Notes under the pieces: model-generated
What the model was told of the DNA's origin: nothing
Databases searched by the model: none
Seen by the model: only the letters and a program-made list of their open reading frames with translations
Made by a program: the position numbers and the translations under genes
DNA from: JARRKC01 sp963723965
GTDB lineage: Bacteria; Acidobacteriota; UBA6911; RPQK01; JAPXNP01
NCBI GenBank assembly: GCA_963723965.1
Contig: CAVRSV010000008.1
Coordinates: forward strand, 195,667-259,666
DNA length: 64,000 bases
Reading direction: 5' to 3'
In this document: positions 53,839 through 61,077 of the stretch, one piece after another
Position numbering within the stretch: position 1 is the first letter of the stretch
How the letters are laid out: the number at the start of each line of letters is the position of its first letter

Positions 53839-55856
53839 CGGAGTCCGGGGAGATGGCGGTGTCGGGAGCCGTCCGCGTGTCGGTGGGCAATCTGGAACCA
53901 CTGCAGGGCGCAGGATTCTTCAAAGTGTCGATTCCGATCACGGCGACCGGATTCGACCCGGGCAGCCTGACCGGCAAGGTGAGGCTGTCGACGGGCGTGG
54001 TACTGCCCGTTGCGGGAACCTACAACGCGAGCCGGAAGACGTATGAGATCCAGGTGCCCTCTCTGGTCGACGGCTGGGTCCTGGGCGTCGTGGAGAGCGA
54101 TTCGATCGCGCTGGTGCAGGTGGGAGACTCCGGTTCGATTTCAACCATGGAATCGGTGCGCCCCCAGGGCTGGCTGACGCCGGTGGACTGGGAGACCTGT
54201 CAATTCCACCCGATCCGGCACACCAATGCCGTCACCGACGCGACGATCCGTTCGGACTACGTGCCGGACATGGAGAAGGCCTGCGAGTCCTTCTCCTGGG
54301 CGAACTTCCGTTCACCGAAGCTCTGGATCGCCTCGGGCTGGAACGACCAATCCCTCGATCCTCCGGGACGCATCGTCCACATCACCCGGGGAACCAGGTC
54401 CTTCTTCCAGGGCAACTGGGTCGAAGAAGAGGCCGACTTTTCCGAGGTGGACCGGACGGAAGAGGAGATGATCGCGCTCGGCCAGATCTATATGGACGTC
54501 GACCAGCTGAGCTCGTTGAAGGCCGCGTACGGGATCAGCTTTGCCAACGTCTTCGCCCACGAACTCTATCACGCCGTCCAAATGGGCTATGACTTCCGGC
54601 GGGGCGCCGTGAAAGTGGGAGACGAGTGGCAGACTTCCTACAAGGCGTACACCGAGGGAACGGCGACGGCCCTCGGTCAGACCTTTCAGAAGGGAAACGG
54701 GGCGATAACGGGGCCGAGCGTCTGGGTCCGGGAACTGGGTGATGGGGAATTCACTCCACTCGACGAACCGATCGACAACAATTTGGAGCACTACTATCGC
54801 AAGCAGGACTTTTGGGTGTGGGTCTCCCGGCGCTACGGCAACGGAAGCTGGGCCTATACCAACCAGCTCTTCGAACAGATGGGGATGGCGACCTACGGCC
54901 AGTTCAACAAGACGTTGAGCCAGTACGTCACCCTGTATCGGCAGGGAGCCGACACGGCTTTCAAGAGCCAGTTCGGAGAAGGATTCGCCGACATCTACAG
55001 CGAGTTTGCCCTGGACCGCGCCTACGAGCACTCCGCCAATGCACTTCTCCGGCAGAGCGAGAAGAGTACCTGGAAAATCAACAAACTGGCGACGAGTCTG
55101 TTTGGCGCCTCGGGGCTGAAGACGATCAAACCCGCCAGTGACAAGCTGGAGGAGCGCCAGGCGGTTTTCTCCAATGTTCGGGCGCTTTCGACCTACGCGG
55201 CCCGGGTGGAAGTCCCTGAGGGAGATCGGGATGTGGGTGCAAGTGCGTTGAATTTCGTCGTGTCGGGCGGTGAGGTCAAAGACGGAGGCATCGAGATCTA
55301 CCTGTTCAGCGAGGATGAAAACTCGGTGATGCAGGCTTCGGGCAGGCACAGGGTGACGGCGGTGGACGAGCCGATCGAGGTCCCGGTCAACGACGATACG
55401 AGGTACATCACCGTTCTGATCATCAACACCGACCTCCGGACCCGTTCCGCCTCAGTCACGGTCAGTTCGGCGAAAAAGTATGAGCTGAGGTTCTATCAAA
55501 GCGACTATGAAGAAAACTCCGTGCAGTACGGGGACTCCTTCGAGGCGGACGCGACGCCCTGCATCAATGCCCATCTCCTCGTCTACGATGCCGACAAGGA
55601 GATGCCCGAAGGGGTGTACATCCTCTTCAGATATCCCAACGGGGAGCTCATGTTCGATTTGGATTACGAGGACCCCTACCTTCCGGAGGACGGAAACTTC
55701 ACCGAAGGGGGACGCATCTGGGAAGTCTTCTACGGCGTTTGCTTTGGCTTCTCCGGCACCGGCTCATGGGTCGACCAGCCCCGCGGCAGCTACACGGTCG
55801 ATGTCCAGGACGAGTCGCATGCACCGCTGATCTCGGGGAAGTTCGAGGTCTATTAG
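53766..55856 (+). CDS. Putative zinc metallopeptidase with HELYH motif (MXAN_6640-like)
   Basis: 696 residues from GTG 53766, lacking any signal peptide although the composition is that of an extracellular protein. A beta-sandwich N-terminus (about 30-120) is followed by a zincin domain: HELYHAVQMGYDF (His-Glu-x-x-His, about 265) and a downstream YTEGTATALGQ Glu that could be the third ligand. This is the arrangement HExxHxxQxxYD...EGTA of the MXAN_6640-type family. Beta-rich C-terminal domains follow. Overlap of 73 bases with the upstream gene and the missing signal argue that both are one gene broken by a single-base deletion. If separate, GGGGGAAG could act as ribosome site. Confidence 0.75.
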   Translation: MQLSDQSEQRDAPVGLQAGSMAELTESGEMAVSGAVRVSVGNLEPLQGAGFFKVSIPITATGFDPGSLTGKVRLSTGVVLPVAGTYNASRKTYEIQVPSLVDGWVLGVVESDSIALVQVGDSGSISTMESVRPQGWLTPVDWETCQFHPIRHTNAVTDATIRSDYVPDMEKACESFSWANFRSPKLWIASGWNDQSLDPPGRIVHITRGTRSFFQGNWVEEEADFSEVDRTEEEMIALGQIYMDVDQLSSLKAAYGISFANVFAHELYHAVQMGYDFRRGAVKVGDEWQTSYKAYTEGTATALGQTFQKGNGAITGPSVWVRELGDGEFTPLDEPIDNNLEHYYRKQDFWVWVSRRYGNGSWAYTNQLFEQMGMATYGQFNKTLSQYVTLYRQGADTAFKSQFGEGFADIYSEFALDRAYEHSANALLRQSEKSTWKINKLATSLFGASGLKTIKPASDKLEERQAVFSNVRALSTYAARVEVPEGDRDVGASALNFVVSGGEVKDGGIEIYLFSEDENSVMQASGRHRVTAVDEPIEVPVNDDTRYITVLIINTDLRTRSASVTVSSAKKYELRFYQSDYEENSVQYGDSFEADATPCINAHLLVYDADKEMPEGVYILFRYPNGELMFDLDYEDPYLPEDGNFTEGGRIWEVFYGVCFGFSGTGSWVDQPRGSYTVDVQDESHAPLISGKFEVY

Positions 55857-56048
55857 TGTAGAGATCGGGCAGGCCTGGAATCCGGCATCCGGTTCGGGGC
55901 TCGCACACCGCCAGGTCCGGATGCGGGAAAAGAGCGTTGCGGAGGGGCGGGACCCCGGCCCGGTCCGGAGTCCACGCCTGCGGCCGGCGCCGCAGGCGCC
56001 CGGCTCGACGGGAAGAAAAAGGATGGGGTCCGTCCGCAGCGCCTATGC

Positions 56049-56061
56049 TAGAATCTCGCCC
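56049..56061 (+). promoter_or_regulatory. Extended -10 promoter of the lasso precursor, leaderless
   Basis: TGC-TAGAAT (TAGAAT at 56049-56054) is identical to the element before tRNA-Glu. Seven bases later comes the GTG start at 56062, so transcription would begin at about the first codon. No Shine-Dalgarno sequence is visible before this GTG, which fits leaderless translation. Confidence 0.5.
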
Positions 56062-56238
56062 GTGAAACAACCTATCCATCAGTCTCTCCGAGGGGATCAC
56101 CGCAAGCGCACCGTGGCTTCGGACAGTGACAAAAGTGCGAATCGAACCTGGCGTCGGCCGACGGTGAGGAAGCTGACGGTCCGCCGAACGGGAACCGGTG
56201 TGGGCAGCACCTCCGATGGCTTCTTTTCGGCCTCCTAG
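56062..56238 (+). CDS. Candidate lasso peptide precursor (A)
   Basis: 58 codons from GTG 56062. The leader contains W30-R-R-P33-T-V, matching the YxxPx(L/V) motif recognised in lasso leaders, then KLTVRRT with Thr43 ten residues after the Pro. The remaining 15 residues, GTGVGSTSDGFFSAS, form a believable core. If cleaved before Gly44, Asp52 is core residue 9, giving the common 9-residue Gly1-Asp9 ring with Phe11/Phe12 as steric plugs and a C-terminal Ser. If cleaved before Thr45 (Thr43 then at the usual -2), the ring would have 8 residues but a rare Thr1. The kinase-like gene begins 257 bases downstream. No homologue checked; the assignment rests on motif and position. Confidence 0.65.
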   Translation: MKQPIHQSLRGDHRKRTVASDSDKSANRTWRRPTVRKLTVRRTGTGVGSTSDGFFSAS

Positions 56239-56495
56239 TTGCCAAACCTCATTGCGAGGACTGGGAGAGATCGCTCCGTGTCGAGTCCGCTGCAGGCGGA
56301 TGCGTCCATCCGTGATCACCGAGTCGTCCAGTTCGGTCGGCTGGCGCAAAGCCGGACTGGACGGAATTCCAGCAAGCTTCATGAGTCTTCCCGGGGCGGC
56401 TGAAGGACAGGCGCGGTGGTGAAGCCCGACCGGCGGGACTGTGTGGCTGTCGAGCCTGATCTTCGCTGTGTCAGCGTGGGCCTGAGGGAGCAACC
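56239..56495. other. Gap between precursor and biosynthetic genes
   Basis: About 257 bases where a B1 (PqqD-like RRE) gene would be expected. All three plus-strand frames were read: the longest (56300-56422 region, starting MRPSVITESSSS) shows no RRE features, and the other frames end in stops. No terminator hairpin is evident. Precursor and enzymes could be separated here by an attenuator or internal promoter, but I see no clear one. Confidence 0.5.
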
Positions 56496-57392
56496 GTGTT
56501 CCGATACCGCGTTTATGGACTGAGAGTCGAGTCCGAGTTCGAGCTTCCGGAGTTGACTCCGTCGGAATTCACCACGCCGGACGTCGTGATCCGAGCGGGT
56601 TCCGTTCCGGAGCCGCTCAGTGATTCCAGAAGCAGCGGCATCCTCTACCAGGCGTCTCCGGGAGAGTTCCGGCTCGCCCTCGACGGTATCGCGACCTTCT
56701 GGGTCCGGGATGGCCGGGAGATCGTTGTCGACCGAGACTCCGATTCGGAGGCCGATTCGGTGCGGGTCTTCCTCCTCGGGTCGGCCTTCGGCGCCCTCCT
56801 GCACCAGCGTGGTCTGTTGCCGCTGCACGCCAGCGCCATCCGGGTCCAGGGGAACATCGTCGCCTTTGCGGGTGCGTCCGGAATCGGGAAATCGACGCTC
56901 GCCGCCGCCTTCAGTCGCGACGGCCATCCAGTGGTGGCGGACGATGTCCTGGTCGTTTCAACGGATGCGGCCCGCCGGGCGGTCGGCTGGGCGGCCTACC
57001 CGCAGCTGAAGCTCTGGGCCGATGTGGTTCAACGGATCCATCCGGGCTCCTCGGGATTTCGGAAGGTGCGGAGATCCGTGCAGCGTTTCGCCGTTCCCGT
57101 CGTCGGTTCTGACGTCGAAGCTCCTTTGCCCTTGACCCGTCTCTATGTGGTCTGCTTGAGCGACGACGACCGGTTCAGCCTGGAGCCGCTGACGGGGAGC
57201 GCCAAGTTGCAGGCTCTGCTCGAGAATACGTATCGGGTCCAGTACCTGGAGGGGCTCGGCCGTCAGCCCGATCACTTCCGTCTCTGCGCGCAGCTGGGAC
57301 GATCGATTTCGGTTCGGCGCCTCAGCCGGCCACGAAAGACGTTCGATCTGCAGCGGCTGCAGCAGTTGATCGAGGAGGACTGGCGGGATTGA
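56496..57392 (+). CDS. HPr kinase-like lasso peptide tailoring protein
   Basis: 298 residues. N-terminal ~100-residue domain of the type found in lasso-cluster HprK relatives, then an HprK/P-like catalytic core: LLPLHASAIRV (His111), Walker A GASGIGKST (126-134), Asp-Asp at ADDVLVV (149-150), and a C-terminal region without the HprK phosphorylase signature. Lasso-associated homologues of HPr kinase phosphorylate the C-terminal Ser of the precursor; the candidate core here ends in Ser. GTG or ATG starts are possible; the annotated start follows GAGGGAGCAACC. Overlaps the sulfotransferase start by 4 bases (TTGA). Confidence 0.85.
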   Translation: MFRYRVYGLRVESEFELPELTPSEFTTPDVVIRAGSVPEPLSDSRSSGILYQASPGEFRLALDGIATFWVRDGREIVVDRDSDSEADSVRVFLLGSAFGALLHQRGLLPLHASAIRVQGNIVAFAGASGIGKSTLAAAFSRDGHPVVADDVLVVSTDAARRAVGWAAYPQLKLWADVVQRIHPGSSGFRKVRRSVQRFAVPVVGSDVEAPLPLTRLYVVCLSDDDRFSLEPLTGSAKLQALLENTYRVQYLEGLGRQPDHFRLCAQLGRSISVRRLSRPRKTFDLQRLQQLIEEDWRD

Positions 57393-58249
57393 GCGGCATC
57401 CACTGGCTGGTGTCCTATCCGAAGAGCGGAAACACGTGGATGCGGGTCTTTCTCGCCAATCTCACCGGCGAGGGATCCGGTCCGGTAAGTATCAACGAGC
57501 TCGAGACGGGGGGCATCGCGAGTGCGCGCGGCCTTTTCGACGATCTGACGGGGGTCGAGGCATCCGAGCTTCGAGAGGAAGAGATTGAACGGCTGCGGCC
57601 CCGGGTCTACGGGAGGTTCTCCTCGGAACTGGAAGCCGAGGGCGATTGCCGGTTCGTCAAGGTCCACGACGCCTGGACGCTGCTGGACGACGGCGCACCC
57701 CTTTTCCCATCGGTGGGACGGGTGCTCTACATCATCCGCAATCCATTGGATGTGGCTGTTTCGTACGCCCACTTCCGGGCTTGTCCGATGGATGAGATCA
57801 TCCGGCAGATGGGCGATCGGGAAGCGGCATTGTGTCAGAAGCCCGACCGGCTGCACCTGCAGCTGAGGCAACGTCTGCTGAGTTGGAGCGGGCACGTCCG
57901 GAGCTGGGTGGATCGGTCCGGCATGCCACTCGAGGTGATCCGCTTCGAGGACATGAAATCGGCTCCCCTGGAGACTTTTGAGCGGGCCGTGCGGTTTCTC
58001 GGCTTGGATGCCTCACGCGAGCGGATCCTTCGGGCACTCGAGTATTCATCGTTTGACGAGTTGAGGGGCCAGGAGGAGGCGGCGGCCTTTCGCGAGCGGG
58101 GTCGCGGCAAGGTATTCTTTCGGCGCGGGGAGGTCGGTGCCTGGCGGGACGAACTGACGCCCGATCAGGTCCGCCGAATCCTCTCCGACCACCAGGCCGT
58201 GATGGCCCGCTTCGGCTATCTGCCGAGTGACTGGAGTACGGAGTCATAG
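57389..58249 (+). CDS. PAPS-dependent sulfotransferase in lasso cluster
   Basis: 286 residues from TTG 57389, with GAGGAGG upstream and a 4-base overlap with the kinase-like gene. The 5'-phosphosulfate loop SYPKSGNTWMR (9-19), catalytic KVHD (Lys91, His93) and the 3'-phosphate motif YIIRNPLDVAVSY (Arg117, Ser125) are all intact. The C-terminal RGRGKVFFRRGEVGAW matches the RxGxxGxW-type element of cytosolic sulfotransferases. It should transfer sulfate from PAPS to a hydroxyl. The core has no Tyr, so Ser or Thr of the peptide is the likely target if the peptide is the substrate. Lies inside the operon, which argues for tailoring. Confidence 0.9.
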   Translation: MSGIHWLVSYPKSGNTWMRVFLANLTGEGSGPVSINELETGGIASARGLFDDLTGVEASELREEEIERLRPRVYGRFSSELEAEGDCRFVKVHDAWTLLDDGAPLFPSVGRVLYIIRNPLDVAVSYAHFRACPMDEIIRQMGDREAALCQKPDRLHLQLRQRLLSWSGHVRSWVDRSGMPLEVIRFEDMKSAPLETFERAVRFLGLDASRERILRALEYSSFDELRGQEEAAAFRERGRGKVFFRRGEVGAWRDELTPDQVRRILSDHQAVMARFGYLPSDWSTES

Positions 58250-58258
58250 AGGTTGTGG

Positions 58259-58711
58259 ATGCATCGGATTCGTCGATTCCTGGCCCTGCCCGGTGGCCAA
58301 AGGAAGGTGTTCGCTGAGGCGGCTTTCTGGCTGAGCGTGGCCAGAGTCGCGGTCGCGTGTCTGCCCTTTCGCTGGATCGTCCGCTATCTGGGGAAATTCT
58401 CAGCGGAGCACGGGCCCCTGGAAGGTGAAGACCGGTCGGAGGACCTTCGGAGCGTTCTCTGGTCGATTCGGGTCGTCAGCCGGCATCTGCCCTGGGAGAG
58501 CCGGTGTCTGGTTCAGGCCGTGGCCGGGCAGCGGATGCTGTGCGGCCGCGGACTCCCGTCGACACTCTACCTGGGCGTGGCCAACGACGAGGAGTCGGGT
58601 GAATTGGTGGCCCACGCCTGGCTGCGTTCGGGCGAGCGGATCCTGACCGGCGATGGCCGGCTCGAGCGCTATGCCGTTGTGGCGAGGTTCGGCGCCGAGG
58701 ACGAGTCGTGA
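58259..58711 (+). CDS. Lasso peptide B2 protein (transglutaminase-like leader peptidase)
   Basis: 150 residues from ATG 58259 (AGAGG 7 bases upstream; a TTG at 58253 is alternative). A hydrophobic N-terminal helix region precedes the transglutaminase-core-3 fold. The catalytic triad is visible: Cys83 in ESRCLVQAVAGQRML, His119 in LVAHAWLRSG and Asp132 in LTGD. It removes the leader peptide before macrolactam closure. It is a stand-alone B2, which normally needs a separate B1 (RRE) protein to deliver the leader. None is found here. Overlaps the cyclase start by 4 bases (GTGA). Confidence 0.92.
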   Translation: MHRIRRFLALPGGQRKVFAEAAFWLSVARVAVACLPFRWIVRYLGKFSAEHGPLEGEDRSEDLRSVLWSIRVVSRHLPWESRCLVQAVAGQRMLCGRGLPSTLYLGVANDEESGELVAHAWLRSGERILTGDGRLERYAVVARFGAEDES

Positions 58712-60648
58712 GCGGGATCTGCGGGGTCTTCTACCGGGACGGGAAGCCGGTGGAGCGCGAGGCGCTCGAGAAGATGCTCGTCGCCATGTCCCGGCTGGGG
58801 CCGGACGGGAGGTCCGGGTGGCGGGAAGGACCGGTGGGGCTCGGGCATCTCCTGCTCTACAACACCCCCGAATCGCTTCATGAAGTCCACCCTCTCACCA
58901 GCCGCGACGGCAACCTCACCCTGGTGTCCACGACCCGCCTCGACAACCGCGAGGAACTGCTGGCGGCGTTCGGCATCCCGCGCGCGGATTGGCCTTTGAC
59001 GACCGATCCCTCACTCTGTTTGAAGGCCTACGAAGCATGGGGGGAGGAGGCATCGAGCCATCTCCTGGGTGAGTGGGCCTTCGCCGTTTGGGATCGGCGC
59101 AGGCGGAAGCTCTTTCTCACCCGGGATCAGCATGGGTCGACGGGGCTGTTCTACTACTCTTCGGAACGGTGCTTCGCCTTTGCCTCCTCGGTCAAGGGTC
59201 TGCTCGCCCTTGCCGACATTCCCGGGGGACTCGACAGGTTCAATTTCGCGCGTTCCCTGGTCTTGAAGCAGCCCGGGGAGGAGACGATCTGGGAAGGCAT
59301 CCAGACACTGGCGGGCTCGAACCAGCTGTCGGTGACGGCCGCCGGCGTCCGCAAAAGGCGCTACTACCTCCTCGAGAATGCTCCGGAAGTCCGGCTTCCG
59401 TCGGAGGGCGATTACATCGAAGCCTTTCGAGAATTGTGGGAGGAGTCGGTCCGGTGCCGGCTCCGTCACCTGCGCCCTGCCTGTGTTTCGCTCAGCGGAG
59501 GGCTGGACTCGGCGGCCGTGGCGGCGGTTGCCGCGGGGCTGCTGAAAGGGGAGAGGCTCCGGACCTTCACGGCCGTCCCCTGTTTTCCCACGGAAGGCCT
59601 TCTGCCCCCCGGCCGTCATGGCGACGAAATGCCCTGGGTCCGGCAGATCGTCGCGGGCGTCGGGAACCTCGATGCATCCTACATCCGCGGCGAAGGGCAG
59701 AGCCCTCTGGCGGCCTGTCTCAGGGGCACGCAGTTGATCGATGAGCCGTTCCCGATCGCCAACCTGCTCTGGATTTTCGCCCTGAGGGAACAGGCTGAAA
59801 GAGAGGGTCTCGGCGTCGTCCTCACCGGGTACGGAGGCAACGCGACGATCTCCTGGTACGGACACGCCGGCGTCCTCGACGGCGTGCCGTGGTACCGCCC
59901 GTGGTGTGTCCTTGGCGATCTGCAGCGATGGCGTCAAGAGCGAGGACTTTCCCTGCTCACGGCTGCCCGCTCCCGGATTCTGCGACCTCTGATTCCGCGC
60001 GAGTGGCTGCATCGAGTGGGTCGGTGGAAGTCCCGGCCCGGATTGAGCCTGGAAGCCACGCCGTTGAACCCGAACCTGGTCCTGGAACTCGATCTGAAAG
60101 GCCGGCTCGAGTCGGAGCTCGGGCGGCCGTCGTGGATGAGCAATCCGGATTCCCGTGCAGGGCGCTGCGACGTCCTCAGGCCCGGTGCTTACTCGGCGCC
60201 CGCCCGGGCCCTGATCGATGCGGAGTTCGGCCTCGAGACGCGCGACCCGGCCCTGGATCAGCGAATCCTGGAGTTCTGTCTCGGCATCCCCGACCGGCTG
60301 TATACCCATCGGGGCCAGACGCGGATGCTGATCCGGCGGGCCATGCAGGGGCGCCTGCCCGAGAGCGTGCTGGCGAACCCGACACGGGAACTCCAGTCGG
60401 CGGACATCGGTGACCGGCTCAGGCGCACGCTTCCCGAGTTGAGGCAGTCGTGGGAGCGGTCGGCCGCCGATCCCCTTTGCCGCCATTTCCTGGATATCCC
60501 AAAAATGGGCAGGGTCCTCGAACAACTGGAGTCCGACGCGCCCCTCGATCTGACAATGAACGGCAAGTCGAAGAGCATCCTGCTGCGGGGGCTCGTGGCG
60601 GGGGAGTTCCTGCTCTCGGCGGCCGAAAGGGGCTTTAGCGTTTCGTAA
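58708..60648 (+). CDS. Lasso peptide cyclase (C), asparagine synthetase-like
   Basis: 646 residues from GTG 58708. N-terminal glutaminase-like domain starts MSGICGVF, where the catalytic Cys2 of true asparagine synthetases is replaced by Ser, consistent with loss of glutaminase activity. LLYNTPESLHEVHPL and a VSTTRLDNREELL segment follow. The C-terminal ATP-pyrophosphatase domain has SGGLDSAAVAA (Ser263-Asp267-Ser268) and VVLTGYGGNATISW. The enzyme adenylates the ring Asp/Glu side chain and joins it to the core N-terminus. Last gene of the cluster. No isopeptidase or exporter follows. Confidence 0.92.
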   Translation: MSGICGVFYRDGKPVEREALEKMLVAMSRLGPDGRSGWREGPVGLGHLLLYNTPESLHEVHPLTSRDGNLTLVSTTRLDNREELLAAFGIPRADWPLTTDPSLCLKAYEAWGEEASSHLLGEWAFAVWDRRRRKLFLTRDQHGSTGLFYYSSERCFAFASSVKGLLALADIPGGLDRFNFARSLVLKQPGEETIWEGIQTLAGSNQLSVTAAGVRKRRYYLLENAPEVRLPSEGDYIEAFRELWEESVRCRLRHLRPACVSLSGGLDSAAVAAVAAGLLKGERLRTFTAVPCFPTEGLLPPGRHGDEMPWVRQIVAGVGNLDASYIRGEGQSPLAACLRGTQLIDEPFPIANLLWIFALREQAEREGLGVVLTGYGGNATISWYGHAGVLDGVPWYRPWCVLGDLQRWRQERGLSLLTAARSRILRPLIPREWLHRVGRWKSRPGLSLEATPLNPNLVLELDLKGRLESELGRPSWMSNPDSRAGRCDVLRPGAYSAPARALIDAEFGLETRDPALDQRILEFCLGIPDRLYTHRGQTRMLIRRAMQGRLPESVLANPTRELQSADIGDRLRRTLPELRQSWERSAADPLCRHFLDIPKMGRVLEQLESDAPLDLTMNGKSKSILLRGLVAGEFLLSAAERGFSVS

Positions 60649-60701
60649 CCGGGATCTCGATTTCGAGCCGGCCGCAGCCCGAAGCTCAAAGGGGAGTCTC
60701 A

Positions 60702-60729
60702 GTTCCGAGTTGCGAGTTCCCAGTTCCGG
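60702..60729. repeat. Heptamer array (GTTCCGA) downstream of the lasso cyclase
   Basis: gttccga, gttgcga, gttccca and gttccgg in 7-base register, 53 bases after the cyclase stop codon. Same unit as the array at 43488-43515. Confidence 0.75.
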
Positions 60730-60908
60730 GGTTTCGTGGCCGTGTCGCCCAAATGGAGGTCGCCTCGAATCAGTGCGCAGGTCCCACGGGAGAGAGAATT
60801 GGCTCTACGTGCAGGGCCTCGGTGGTCAGCTGGTGGAGTCCAGCGACGGAGGGACCAAGTTCTTCTTCGGTGACTGTTAGGTTCGAACAGGCAAATTGAT
60901 GATCGGGG

Positions 60909-61021
60909 GTGTACCACGTGGTGTTCATCCCGAAGTGCCGGAGGAAAGTGATGTACTTAACGTTGCGCCCGGAATTGGCGAGAGTGTTTCGGGGCTGGCG
61001 CAACTGAAGGAGAGCGAGTAA
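60909..61021 (+). pseudogene. IS200-type (Y1/HUH) transposase remnant
   Basis: Reading from 60909, VYHVVFIPKCRRKVMYLTLR matches the N-terminus of IS200-family TnpA, including the His-x-x-Phe strand and the KxRRKV block. The frame breaks near 60991-60994; adding one G gives LAQLKESE, again matching IS200, then a stop at 61019. The catalytic HUH pair and Tyr region are absent. A 5' fragment only. It lies directly before the tandem hairpin array. Confidence 0.75.
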
Positions 61022-61077
61022 GCACGGCCTCCTTCGCCCTTCGCATCTCGCCGTTCGCACCTTCCTGCGGCGGCTCA

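Noticed and set aside
56300..56422. Second lasso precursor (frame starting MRPSVITESSSS)
   Set aside because: No YxxP motif and no Asp or Glu at positions 7-9 after any plausible Gly cleavage site.
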